Of a stretch of DNA of 64,000 bases, positions 9,872 through 17,720 are shown one piece after another. How positions within the stretch are numbered: position 1 is the first letter of the stretch; every line of letters begins with the position of its first letter. Source of the stretch: Anaerolineae bacterium. Lineage in GTDB: Bacteria > Chloroflexota > Anaerolineae > Aggregatilineales > JAFGMM01. The stretch covers positions 186,001 to 250,000 of the forward strand of contig JAOSJO010000001.1 of the NCBI GenBank assembly GCA_027494055.1. The letters run 5' to 3'. Below the pieces are notes generated by a model. It saw only the letters and a list, made by a program, of their open reading frames with translations, was not told where the DNA came from and made no database searches. Both the position numbers and the translations under genes were made by a program.

Positions 9872-10792
9872 CTACCGCGAGCGCTGCGGGTCGAGCGCCT
9901 CCTGCAAGCCGTCGCCTACAAACGAGAAGCCCAGCATGGTCAGGGCGACGAGGATGGTCGGGAACAGCGCCAGGTGGTAGTACACCTGAATCGAGGTGCC
10001 GACCCCAGACCCAACCATTCTACCCCAACTGGGGATTGGCTCCGAGATACCCAGGCCCAGGAAGCTCAGCGACGCCTCGGCGAAGATCGCCAGCGGCACC
10101 GCGAAGGAGAACGCCACCAGGAGCGGCGTGAGCGCATTGGGCAGGATATGTGTGAAGATGATGCGCCAGTCGGACGAGCCAATCGCGCGCGCCGCGGTCG
10201 TGTATTCCTTCTCGCGGATGGACAGGAACTCCCCGCGCGTGATGCGCAGCGGAATGATCCAGGAGGTGACGCTTAACGCAATGATGACGTTGACCAGACC
10301 CCCGCCGAGCACGCTGATCAGCAAGAGCGCAAACACCAGCCCTGGCACTGCGGTCATGATCTCCACAAGGCGTTGGGCAATGTAATCAACGACGCCGCCG
10401 CGATAGCCCGCCAGCGCGCCGAGCGGTACCCCGATGCTGAACGAAATCGCCGGCACCAACAGGCCCACCAGCAGCGACGTGCGCGCGCCGTAGATCAGCC
10501 GCGACAGGTAATCGCGCCCCACCGCGTCCGCGCCGAGGATGTGCCTCGAATCGACAAAGGGCCGCAGATAGGCGGTGGTGAAGTCGGCCTTGTCGTAGGG
10601 ATAGGGGGCGACGATGTCGGCGAGGAGGGCCACCGTAAACAGCACGATCAGGATCACCAACCCAAGCATCGCCAGGCGATTGCGCTTGAAACGGCGCGCA
10701 GCATCGCCCCACAGCGTGCGCTCCTTCAGAAGAGTGGGCGTTGCCAGGGCGGTCCCTTCCACTTCTGCAGCGTTGACCGGGGCAGCCATCAT
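9872..10792 (-). CDS. Oligopeptide/dipeptide ABC transporter permease (OppC/DppC type)
   Basis: A 306-residue inner-membrane permease. The N-terminal OppC-N domain has the first helix (LAMLGLVILIVLFTVALLAD). The HILGADAVGRDYLSRLIYGAR segment and five further helices follow. The EAA-type loop reads EKEYTTAARAIGSSDWRIIFTHILPN and contacts the ATPase. Its start ATG (10792-10790) overlaps the TGA of the upstream permease (10791-10789), implying translational coupling. No ATPase genes (OppD/OppF) are found next to it, so the energy subunits must come from elsewhere. Substrate class follows from the family 5 binding protein in the operon. Confidence 0.92.
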   Translation of the reverse strand: MMAAPVNAAEVEGTALATPTLLKERTLWGDAARRFKRNRLAMLGLVILIVLFTVALLADIVAPYPYDKADFTTAYLRPFVDSRHILGADAVGRDYLSRLIYGARTSLLVGLLVPAISFSIGVPLGALAGYRGGVVDYIAQRLVEIMTAVPGLVFALLLISVLGGGLVNVIIALSVTSWIIPLRITRGEFLSIREKEYTTAARAIGSSDWRIIFTHILPNALTPLLVAFSFAVPLAIFAEASLSFLGLGISEPIPSWGRMVGSGVGTSIQVYYHLALFPTILVALTMLGFSFVGDGLQEALDPQRSR

Positions 10793-11760
10793 GCGCTCCT
10801 CGCGCCGGTGATGCGCACGCGCGGATCAATCCAGGTGTAAAGGATGTCGGTAATCAGATACGTCACGCCCCAAAGGAAGGCGATCAACAAGAACATCGCC
10901 ATCACCATCGGGTAATCGCGGTTGAAGATGCTGGTGACAAAGAACTTGCCCAACCCCGGTATCCCGTAGACGACCTCGATGAACAGCGAGCCGGTGAGCA
11001 GGTCGGGGACGATGGGCAGGAGCACCGTAACCATCGGGATGAGCGCGTTGCGGAGCACGTGCCGTATCGTGATGCGGCGCTCGGTGAGGCCCTTGGCGCG
11101 CGCCGTGCGCACGTAGTCGGCGTTGAGCGCGTCGGCGACGCTGGCGCGCGTATAGCGGGCCACCTGCGCCAGGGGCGCGAGGGCGTAGGTCACCACGGGC
11201 AGAAAGTAGTCCCTGGAGAGCAACGCCGGCCCCTGCCCGAAGGCCGGCCCGACGATCCACTGGTTCTCCTTGCCCCAACCGCTCTGAAAGCCAAAGATCA
11301 GCAGGAACCAGGTCGCAAAAACGAAGCTCGGCACCGTGATACCGAGCGTGGCGACAAATGTGACCAGGTTGTCAATCCACGAGTTGCGGTAGAGGGCGGC
11401 GATAATTCCCCAGAGTCAGGCCGATGCTGAAAGCCAGGATGATGGTGTATAGGCCCACATGGAGCGTGATCGGCCAGGTGCGCGCGATGACTTCGGTGAC
11501 GGGGGATTGCCGGCCACGGAGAAGGAGTTGCCGAAGTCGAGGCGGAGCGCATTTGTGAAAAAGATCAAATAACGCTCAAGCGGCGGCTTGTCCAGGCCGT
11601 ATTTGCGCTTGAGGTTCTCCAGGGCCTCCTGAGTATGGCCGCGCTCGCCCATGCCATAAGGCCCACCGGGCAAGAGGTTCATCATGGTGAAAACAATGAT
11701 GGAGACGATAACCATCACAAACAAGAGCGAGGTCAATCGTTTGATGATGTATCCGGTCAT
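10789..11760 (-). CDS. Oligopeptide/dipeptide ABC transporter permease (OppB/DppB type), two frameshifts
   Basis: About 323 residues after two corrections. It begins MTGYIIKRLTSLLFVMVIVS, the standard OppB N-terminus, and carries the EAA loop VRTARAKGLTERRITIRHVLRNAL near the middle. The frame is lost near 11505 (C5 run; SVAG should run into VTEVIARTWPITLHVG). It is lost again near 11414 (G4 run; LTLG should run into IIAALYRNSWIDN). The two indels cancel, and total length is then an exact multiple of three. The gene lies between the binding protein and OppC-like genes. A perfect 11-bp hairpin lies in the gap to the binding protein gene. Confidence 0.88.
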
Positions 11761-11833
11761 GCACGCTCCAAAGCGGGCAACAAAAGCATTCTACCAGACA
11801 TGAGGGGTCGCACCATCGGGTAGCCAGGCATCA

Positions 11834-11863
11834 GTCAGGGGCGGTTTCAGGCCCGCCCCTGAC
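11834..11863 (-). terminator. Intercistronic hairpin between binding protein and permease genes
   Basis: A perfect 11-bp stem (GTCAGGGGCGG at 11834-11844 with CCGCCCCTGAC at 11853-11863) with an 8-base loop, 42 bases after the binding protein stop. There is no U-run, so it more likely stabilises the upstream mRNA or attenuates read-through than fully terminates. The second Opp operon has hairpins in the same place. Confidence 0.5.
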
Positions 11864-11904
11864 CGAACCGGCTCTGTCAGCGTACAGATCAGTACAGCGT
11901 GACG

Positions 11905-13663
11905 CTACTGGGTGCGATAGGTGTCGTAGTTCTCCACTTCGTTGGTGATGTAGAAGTCGCTATAGCACCACTCGTTGCCCCAGTGCATCGCCTCCACACC
12001 CTGCGCGTCGGGCTTGAAGCACTCCGGACCAGCAATGTACGGCTGGAACAGAGTCCCCAGGCGACGCCAGAAGAGAAAGACGCCGCCGACGTCCTCAACC
12101 AGGATGCGCTCGGCGTCTTTGTACATCTGCGTGCGGCCTTCGGTGTCGCCCACGACCAGGTTGGCTTGGCGGACGAGATCGTCATACTCGGCGTTGCGCC
12201 AGGAGTGGCGCCCGCTGGAGTGCCACACCCCCAGCATGTTGGAGGGGTCGAGGTAGTCCATGCCGTAGGAGACGCCGCCCAACTGGAGCGTGGTCGGGCG
12301 CGCCAGCAGCGCATCCATGTAGGTCGTGTACTCCAGGTTGGTGACGGTGATGTCGATGTTGAGGCACTCGCTGATGGACGCGGCCACGGCGATGTACCAG
12401 CTCTGGATGCCCTCACCCTCGTTGCGCAGTTTCAGGTCCTGAGCCGGGAAGCCCTCGCCGTTGGGGTAGCCCGCGTCGGCGAGCAACTGCTGCGCCGCCG
12501 GGCAGTCGTAGGTCTGGGTGTCGGCCAGGTCGCCCTCTGCGTCCCACGCCGGGAAGCCAGGCGCGAGGAACGACCACGCCGGGAGCGCAGTCTGGACGCC
12601 GCTGGCGTTGATGACGTTGTCGGCGATGGACTGGCGGTCAACCGCCTTGGCGAACGCCAGGCGCACGTTCACGTCGTTGAACGGCGGGTTGAAGGTGTCG
12701 AAGAGCAGGTAGTCGGTGCGGAAGTCGCCGGAGTGCATGCGCAGGTTCTCGCGCATCACCGGGTCGTTGACGATGATCTCATAGTCCGACGGCTTCAGCC
12801 AGATGTAGTCAACGGTGTCAACTTCGTGATTCTGGAAGGCCAGGAAGCTGGTGTTGGGGTCGCCGTAGAAGCCCCGGCGCTCGCGCAGGCGGGGCTGCAT
12901 GAAGCCGGTGTACTCCGGGTTCGCTTCCAGGACCATATGGTCGCCGGGCACGAATTCCTTGAGCTGGAACGGCCCTGAAGACACGGCGGTCGCGGGGTCG
13001 AGCAGGTATTCAGGGTGCCAGTTGCCCGGCTCGCCCAGCGACTCGGCGTGCAGCGGCGGCCAGAAGTGGAACACGTTGGGCGTGAAGGGGATGGTCCCCT
13101 GCGTGAAGACCTGGACCGTCATGTCATCGACGGCCACCATGCCGATCTCGTCCGGCGCAATCTCGCCGGCCACGGCCTCGTCCCACCCCTCGATGATCCC
13201 CAGCCACATCCATACGAAGTCGTAGGCGTGGGCCGGGTCGGCCATGAACTGCCAGGTGCGCACGTAGTCGGTGGCGGTCACTGGCGTGCCGTTGTTCCAC
13301 ATCATGCCAGGGCGCACATGGAAGAACCACGAGAGGCCGTCTTCAGCCGGTTCCCAGCTTTCGAAGCCCCCCAGGCACCATCTGCATGTTCACGTCCAGG
13401 TAGATCGGCCAGTCGGACATCTGGTCGCCCATGCCGGAACTGCAGAGCCGCTCATACACGGACACTGCCGCCATGAAGGTGGTCTGCGTGGCGGTGGCGT
13501 CGCACAGCTCCTGCAATATCTGCATTTCGTAGGGGGCGGCGTCTTCGGGCAACGGACGTCCGTATACGTCAACGTTGCCCTCCTGCGCGCCGCCGGTGCC
13601 GGGCACAGAGACGACGAGTGCCAGCAGCAACGACACAACGACAAATGCGGTTCGTTTCGACAC
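11905..13663 (-). CDS. ABC transporter substrate-binding protein, family 5 (peptide type), one frameshift
   Basis: About 585 residues. The GTG start at 13663 is preceded by GGAGGAGG. A signal peptide (VVVSLLLALVVSVPGTGGAQ) has no lipobox. The SBP_bac_5 fold shows VRPGMMWNNGTPVTATDYVRTWQFMADP and the later PYDIxxxN-like stretches. The frame breaks at a G6 run near 13370, where PGG must join FESWEPAEDGLSWFFHVRPG. It captures oligopeptides or a related solute and delivers it to the two permeases encoded downstream. A promoter candidate (13741-13767) lies just upstream, with an intrinsic terminator beyond it that insulates the operon from the IS element. Confidence 0.88.
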
Positions 13664-13740
13664 GATCCTCCTCCTGATTTATATGTGAGGCGTAGCGTGG
13701 AACGGCGACCGGATGGGCCAAAGGCCGCCTTGAACGCCAT

Positions 13741-13767
13741 TTTATAACACTTGTCGCAAATTGTCAC
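13741..13767 (-). promoter_or_regulatory. Candidate promoter of the first oligopeptide operon
   Basis: On the minus strand GTGACA (13767-13762) is followed after 15 bases by TATAAA (13746-13741), about 80 bases before the GTG start. The spacer is short, so strength is doubtful. Confidence 0.35.
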
Positions 13768-13791
13768 GCCAGATGTGGTACTGGCCTCATT

Positions 13792-13836
13792 AAAAAAAGG
13801 CCGAACCGCGTGCGCGAGAACCCGCGCGGCTTCGGT
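13792..13836 (-). terminator. Intrinsic terminator facing the IS element
   Basis: On the minus strand a GC-rich stem (CCGAAGCCGCG pairing with CGCGGTTCGG, one bulge) is followed by seven T residues (A run at 13792-13798). It would stop transcripts coming from the transposase gene before the oligopeptide operon. Confidence 0.75.
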
Positions 13837-15066
13837 AAACAGTTAATAAGTCTAGCTACCGGACACTGAACAGAAGTTCGGTACGAACGTAAGCGGGACA
13901 GGGTCGTCGAGTGCCAGACACCGCTCGATGAAGTCCCAGCCGAGACGGAAAACACTCAAATCGCGGCGGTCATGGCGATCAACTGCATCGGTTTGGTGGG
14001 AGGCAATGGTGTGTTCACCGACCGCGACGAGCCAGACATAGAGGATGCACACGGCAAGGGTGAGCCGGGACAGACGTAAGAAATGCTGCAAGTGGGTCGC
14101 TTCGAGGTCAAAGCCATGCCCCTTCAGATCGCCGAACAGTTCCTCAATCCACATGCGGCGGCGGTAGAGCTTCAGCGCCGCCTGCGCGCACGGGAGGTTG
14201 GTGGCCAGGAACCAGGGTTGCGGCTCACCTTTGCGCCAATGGAGCACCAGGCAGGTCGGATAGGCGTTGCTCTTTGTCAACAGCACCCGTCCGATCCAGG
14301 CGGTAAGGCCCGGTTGCAGGGGCAGCAAGGCGTCCAGGCGCAGCCACCGGCCTGTGTTGTAGGGCTTACACAGGTGGTCGCCGGGTTGCCGCAGCGCGTA
14401 GTCCCACCCCCACACGTCCAACTGCTCCAGCAGCAACGCATTGCCAAACTCGCAATCCCCCACCAGCGAGGCCTTCACCCCAGGTGGGATCAATCCCTGC
14501 ACGTAGCGGAGCAGTTTGATCTGCTTGACCGTCGTGCTGTGCCCCCGGCGATGACGCACCCAGGTCCACACCAGCGGCAGCGCCGCGCCCTGATACGCCA
14601 CCACGACGATCAACAACTGAAACCCGAACCCGATCCTCGTGCCGTCGATGATGAGGTGCAGCCGTCTGGCGCTCGACGCCGCCGCGATCAGGCGCACCGC
14701 AATCGGGCGATACCACTGCCGGGGACGGATCGCGCCGTTGTTCAGCAACCGACGCAGACGCTTCTCCAGGCTCGCTTTCTTGGCGCGCACCGGCAGCTTG
14801 CGCGCGATCAGGCTCAGGTGCACGCTGCGCGCCTGGAAACAACGCGACGAGCAACAGCACCATGTTGGTCAGCCGACTTTCACACCCATCGGGCGCCAGT
14901 TGCGCCAGGCGCTGACGCCAGATACGATGGAGTTGGGAGTTGTTCATCAGGGCCGCTCCTCTGGATCAAGTTGTGGTTGGTGCTTCAACTTTACCAGGGG
15001 AAACCCTTTGTTCAACTCCTCGATCATTTGTTCAAGTGTCCGGTGGCTCCCAAACAGTTAATAAGT
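13837..15066. mobile_element. IS4-type insertion sequence with 15-bp flanking direct repeats
   Basis: The element spans about 13852-15051. Its imperfect terminal inverted repeats are CTAGCTACCGGACACTGAAC at 13852-13871 and, inverted, 15030-15050 (core GTGTCCGGTGGCT). It contains one transposase gene. Outside both ends stands the identical 15-base sequence AAACAGTTAATAAGT (13837-13851 and 15052-15066). If this is the target duplication it is longer than the 8-13 bp usual for IS4 relatives. The right copy contributes the -35 of a promoter candidate for the liv operon. Confidence 0.8.
13852..14947 (-). CDS. IS4-family DDE transposase, one frameshift
   Basis: About 364 residues. Catalytic positions are visible: Asp in LIIDGTRIGFG, Asp in SLVGDCEFGNALL, and Glu in RRRMWIEELFGDLKGHG. 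The last also shows the Y-R-E-K signature of the IS4 group. The N-terminal part (MNNSQLHRIWRQRLAQL) is joined by correcting a TTT run near 14830, where VALF should continue QARSVHLSLIARKLPVR. The stop codon lies inside the left terminal repeat. The frameshift means the copy as sequenced would be inactive, unless it is a consensus error. Confidence 0.85.
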
Positions 15067-15087
15067 TTTCGACATTCGTTGTATACT
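15058..15087 (+). promoter_or_regulatory. Candidate liv promoter at the IS boundary
   Basis: TTAATA (15058-15063) and TATACT (15082-15087) are 18 bases apart. The -35 lies within the 15-bp direct repeat at the right end of the IS. The leader to the livJ-like start is about 175 nt. Confidence 0.45.
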
Positions 15088-15170
15088 TGTAGTGTTCGCC
15101 TTCCCAACTACAGTACTTAAGAGGCATTCGCCCTGCCGCGACAGATGCGACAGCGGCCCGAAAGGAGGTG

Positions 15171-15254
15171 GTGCCCTTTGCGCGTGCGGTGAATCAACCC
15201 GGTCGTGCGTTTTGCTGTATCGACAGCCAGCTTCAACATTTCAACAGCGTTTAG
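15171..15254 (+). CDS. Possible 27-codon leader ORF upstream of the liv operon
   Basis: A consensus AAAGGAGGTG (15161-15170) has no large gene behind it. A GTG at 15171 opens a 27-codon frame (VPFARAVNQPGRAFCCIDSQ and seven more). Its TAG (15252-15254) touches the AGGAGGAG of the next gene, an arrangement suited to translational coupling or attenuation. The spacing between this site and the GTG is too tight. An in-frame GTG at 15189 or an out-of-frame TTG at 15178 are alternatives, so translation is unproven. Confidence 0.3.
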   Translation: MPFARAVNQPGRAFCCIDSQLQHFNSV

Positions 15255-15268
15255 CAGGAGGAGATGAA

Positions 15269-16663
15269 ATGTCAAGGCGTTTGGTCGTGCTTACCGCCGT
15301 GTTGACCCTGGTTCTAGGGGGATTAGGCCTCGCGCCGGTTGCCGCACAAGAGGACTGCGACTTCGTTGATGAGGTCGTCATCGGCGTGATCGCCCCGCTC
15401 ACCGGCGACATCCCCAAGGTCGGGCAGAGCACGCAGGAAGCGGCAACGATGGCCGCCGACGAAATCAACGCCGCGTGTGGGCTTGAGATCGACGGCGAGA
15501 ACTACGAGGTCATCATCATCGTCGAGGACAACGAGGCGAAGGCCGAGTCCTCGGTGGCCGCCGCCACCCGCCTGATCGTCGATGAAGAAGTCGTCGCCAT
15601 CATCGGCCCGCAGGCAAGCAAACAGGCCGTCCCCACCGGGCAGGTCGCCAACGACCGCGAGACTCCGATGATCAGCCCGTGGTCCACCAACCCAGACACA
15701 ACCTTCGACCGCCCGTGGGTCTTCCGCGCCGCCTTCCTCGACCCCTTCCAGGGTCCGGTCGTCGCTGGCTTTGTCCAGGAGGAGCATGGCGCGACCACTG
15801 CGGCGGTGCTTTACGACATCGCCAGCGACTACCCCAAGGGCCTGGCGGAGAACTTCCGCGACGCCTTCGAGGCCAGCGGCGGTGATGTTGTCGCCTTCGA
15901 GAGCTTCACCACGGGCGACGCCGACTTCAGCTCGCAGTTGACCAACATCATTGCCGCCAACCCGGACGTGATCTTCACGCCGCAGTATTACAACGAAGTG
16001 CCGCTGATCGTGCAGCAGGCGCGCGAGCTTGGCTACACCGGCCCCATCGTGGGCAGCGATAGCTGGGGCACGCCAGACCTGCTGGACCTGTGCGGCGATG
16101 CGTGCGAGGGGCTGTTCTTCAGCACGCACTACGCGCCGGACATCGTCACCGAGGTCGCCCAGGCGTTCATCACCGCCTACGAGGAGCGCTACGGGGCGAA
16201 GCCCGACGACGTGGCCGCGCTCACCTACGACGCATTCCAGATGCTCTTCATCGCCATCGAGAGCGCGCAGTCGCTTGAGCGCGCCGACATCCGCGACGCG
16301 CTGGCGACCATCGAACTCTTCGAGGGCGTCACCGGCGTGATGAGCTTCGATGAGCAGGGCGACCCGGTCAAGTGCGCCGTCATCATCCAGATCAAGGACG
16401 GCGCGTTCACCTACTACGACTCGGCTTGCCCCCCTGGCTTCCCGCCTGAGGACATGGACGAGGAAGGCGGCGACATGGGGATGCTGGGCGGCGAGGCGCT
16501 CGTTGCGGAGCGCTGCACCGTCTGCCACAACGCCGACCGGATCAACGCTGCGGAAAAGGACCACGCCGGTTGGGAAGCGACGGTTGATCGCATGATCAGC
16601 AACGGCGCGCAGCTCACTGACGAGGAGCGCGCCGCCGTCATCGACTATCTCGCCAGCCAGTAA
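15269..16663 (+). CDS. Branched-chain amino acid-type binding protein fused to a cytochrome c domain
   Basis: A 464-residue exported protein. A signal peptide (residues 1-26, ending VAAQ) is followed by a type-I periplasmic binding domain of the LivJ/Peripla_BP_6 family (VVIGVIAPLTGDIPKVGQST, VAIIGPQASKQAVPTGQVAN), to about residue 395. After a short acidic linker (PPEDMDEEGGDMG) comes a c-type cytochrome module with CTVCH at 416-420 and a likely axial Met442. It ends LTDEERAAVIDYLASQ, the usual terminal helix. The start is fixed by AGGAGGAG five bases upstream. It heads a complete livJHMGF operon. Transport role is known for the family; what the haem does is unknown, perhaps redox sensing or haem-linked solute binding. 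Confidence 0.9.
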   Translation: MSRRLVVLTAVLTLVLGGLGLAPVAAQEDCDFVDEVVIGVIAPLTGDIPKVGQSTQEAATMAADEINAACGLEIDGENYEVIIIVEDNEAKAESSVAAATRLIVDEEVVAIIGPQASKQAVPTGQVANDRETPMISPWSTNPDTTFDRPWVFRAAFLDPFQGPVVAGFVQEEHGATTAAVLYDIASDYPKGLAENFRDAFEASGGDVVAFESFTTGDADFSSQLTNIIAANPDVIFTPQYYNEVPLIVQQARELGYTGPIVGSDSWGTPDLLDLCGDACEGLFFSTHYAPDIVTEVAQAFITAYEERYGAKPDDVAALTYDAFQMLFIAIESAQSLERADIRDALATIELFEGVTGVMSFDEQGDPVKCAVIIQIKDGAFTYYDSACPPGFPPEDMDEEGGDMGMLGGEALVAERCTVCHNADRINAAEKDHAGWEATVDRMISNGAQLTDEERAAVIDYLASQ

Positions 16664-16802
16664 CCGGCAACCTGGTTTGGGCGTCCCGCAGCCGTGCGGG
16701 ACGCCCTCCCGTTCCAACCCGCAACGCCGCTGGCGCGTCTTGCGGCGGCGTTGTCGCCATCGTTTCAGGTCTTGTTCGGTGAACCGATCGGAGAACGCCG
16801 CG

Positions 16803-17705
16803 ATGGACCTTTCCACCTTTCTGCAACAATTCATGAACGCCTTACAACTTGGGAGCCTGTACGCGCTGATTGCGCTGGGCTACACCATGGTCTACGGCGT
16901 GCTGCTGTTGATCAACTTCGCGCACGGCGACATCTTCATGTTCGGCGCGTTCGTGGGCGTGTTTGGCTCTGCCGTGCTGGGCTGGAGCTTCGTGCCCACG
17001 CTGCTGCTGTCGATGGCGCTCACGGCGCTGCTGGGCGTGACCATCGAGCGCGTCGCCTACAAGCCGCTCCGCGCCGCCTCGCGCCTCTCGGCGGTGATCA
17101 CGGCGCTGGGCGTCGGCCTGCTGCTCGAAAACGGGATGCTCGCCCTCATCGGCGCCGACCCGCGCAGCTACCCGGACGAACTCTTCCCCACCGCGGTCAG
17201 CGAAATCGGGCCGGTGAACGTCAGCAACGTGAAGGTGCTCGTGATCGTGCTGGCGTTCATGCTCTTCTTCGGCCTCTATTTCATCGTCAAACGCACCAAG
17301 TGGGGCATGGCGATGCGCGCCATCTCCTACGACAAGTTTGCCGTCCCGCTGATGGGCGTCTCGCAGGACCGGATCATCTCGCTGACCTTCGCGCTCGGCG
17401 CGTCGCTCGCCGCCGCCGCCGGCATCCTGTGGGGCATCGCCTTCCCGGTCCTCAGCCCGTACATGGGCCTGCGCATCGGCTGGAAAGCGTTCATCGCCGC
17501 GGTCGTGGGTGGCATCGGCGACATCCGGGGCGCGGCAGTGGGCGGCATGATTCTGGGCTTTGTCGAGATTTTCACCGTGTACTTCGGCCAGCCGTTGGGC
17601 ATCTCTTCCACCTGGCGCGACCCGGTCGCCTTTGGTCTGTTGCTCATCATCCTCGTCGTTCGCCCCACCGGCATCTTCGGCGTCGCGCGGCGGCAGAAGG
17701 TCTGA
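16803..17705 (+). CDS. livH: Branched-chain amino acid ABC transporter permease LivH
   Basis: A 300-residue inner-membrane permease of the BPD_transp_2 family, starting at MDLSTFLQQFMNALQLGSLY. The LivH hallmark ALIALGYTMVYGVLLLINFAHGD lies at about 20-42 (a run shown in part), followed by helices to the C-terminal VRPTGIFGVARR motif. The conserved cytoplasmic loop includes GMAMRAISYDKFAVPLMGV, where the ATPases dock. It sits 140 bases after the binding protein gene. An open frame from 16677 exists, but ATG 16803 matches family starts. Confidence 0.94.
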   Translation: MDLSTFLQQFMNALQLGSLYALIALGYTMVYGVLLLINFAHGDIFMFGAFVGVFGSAVLGWSFVPTLLLSMALTALLGVTIERVAYKPLRAASRLSAVITALGVGLLLENGMLALIGADPRSYPDELFPTAVSEIGPVNVSNVKVLVIVLAFMLFFGLYFIVKRTKWGMAMRAISYDKFAVPLMGVSQDRIISLTFALGASLAAAAGILWGIAFPVLSPYMGLRIGWKAFIAAVVGGIGDIRGAAVGGMILGFVEIFTVYFGQPLGISSTWRDPVAFGLLLIILVVRPTGIFGVARRQKV

Positions 17706-17720
17706 GGCAAGGAGCAGAAC

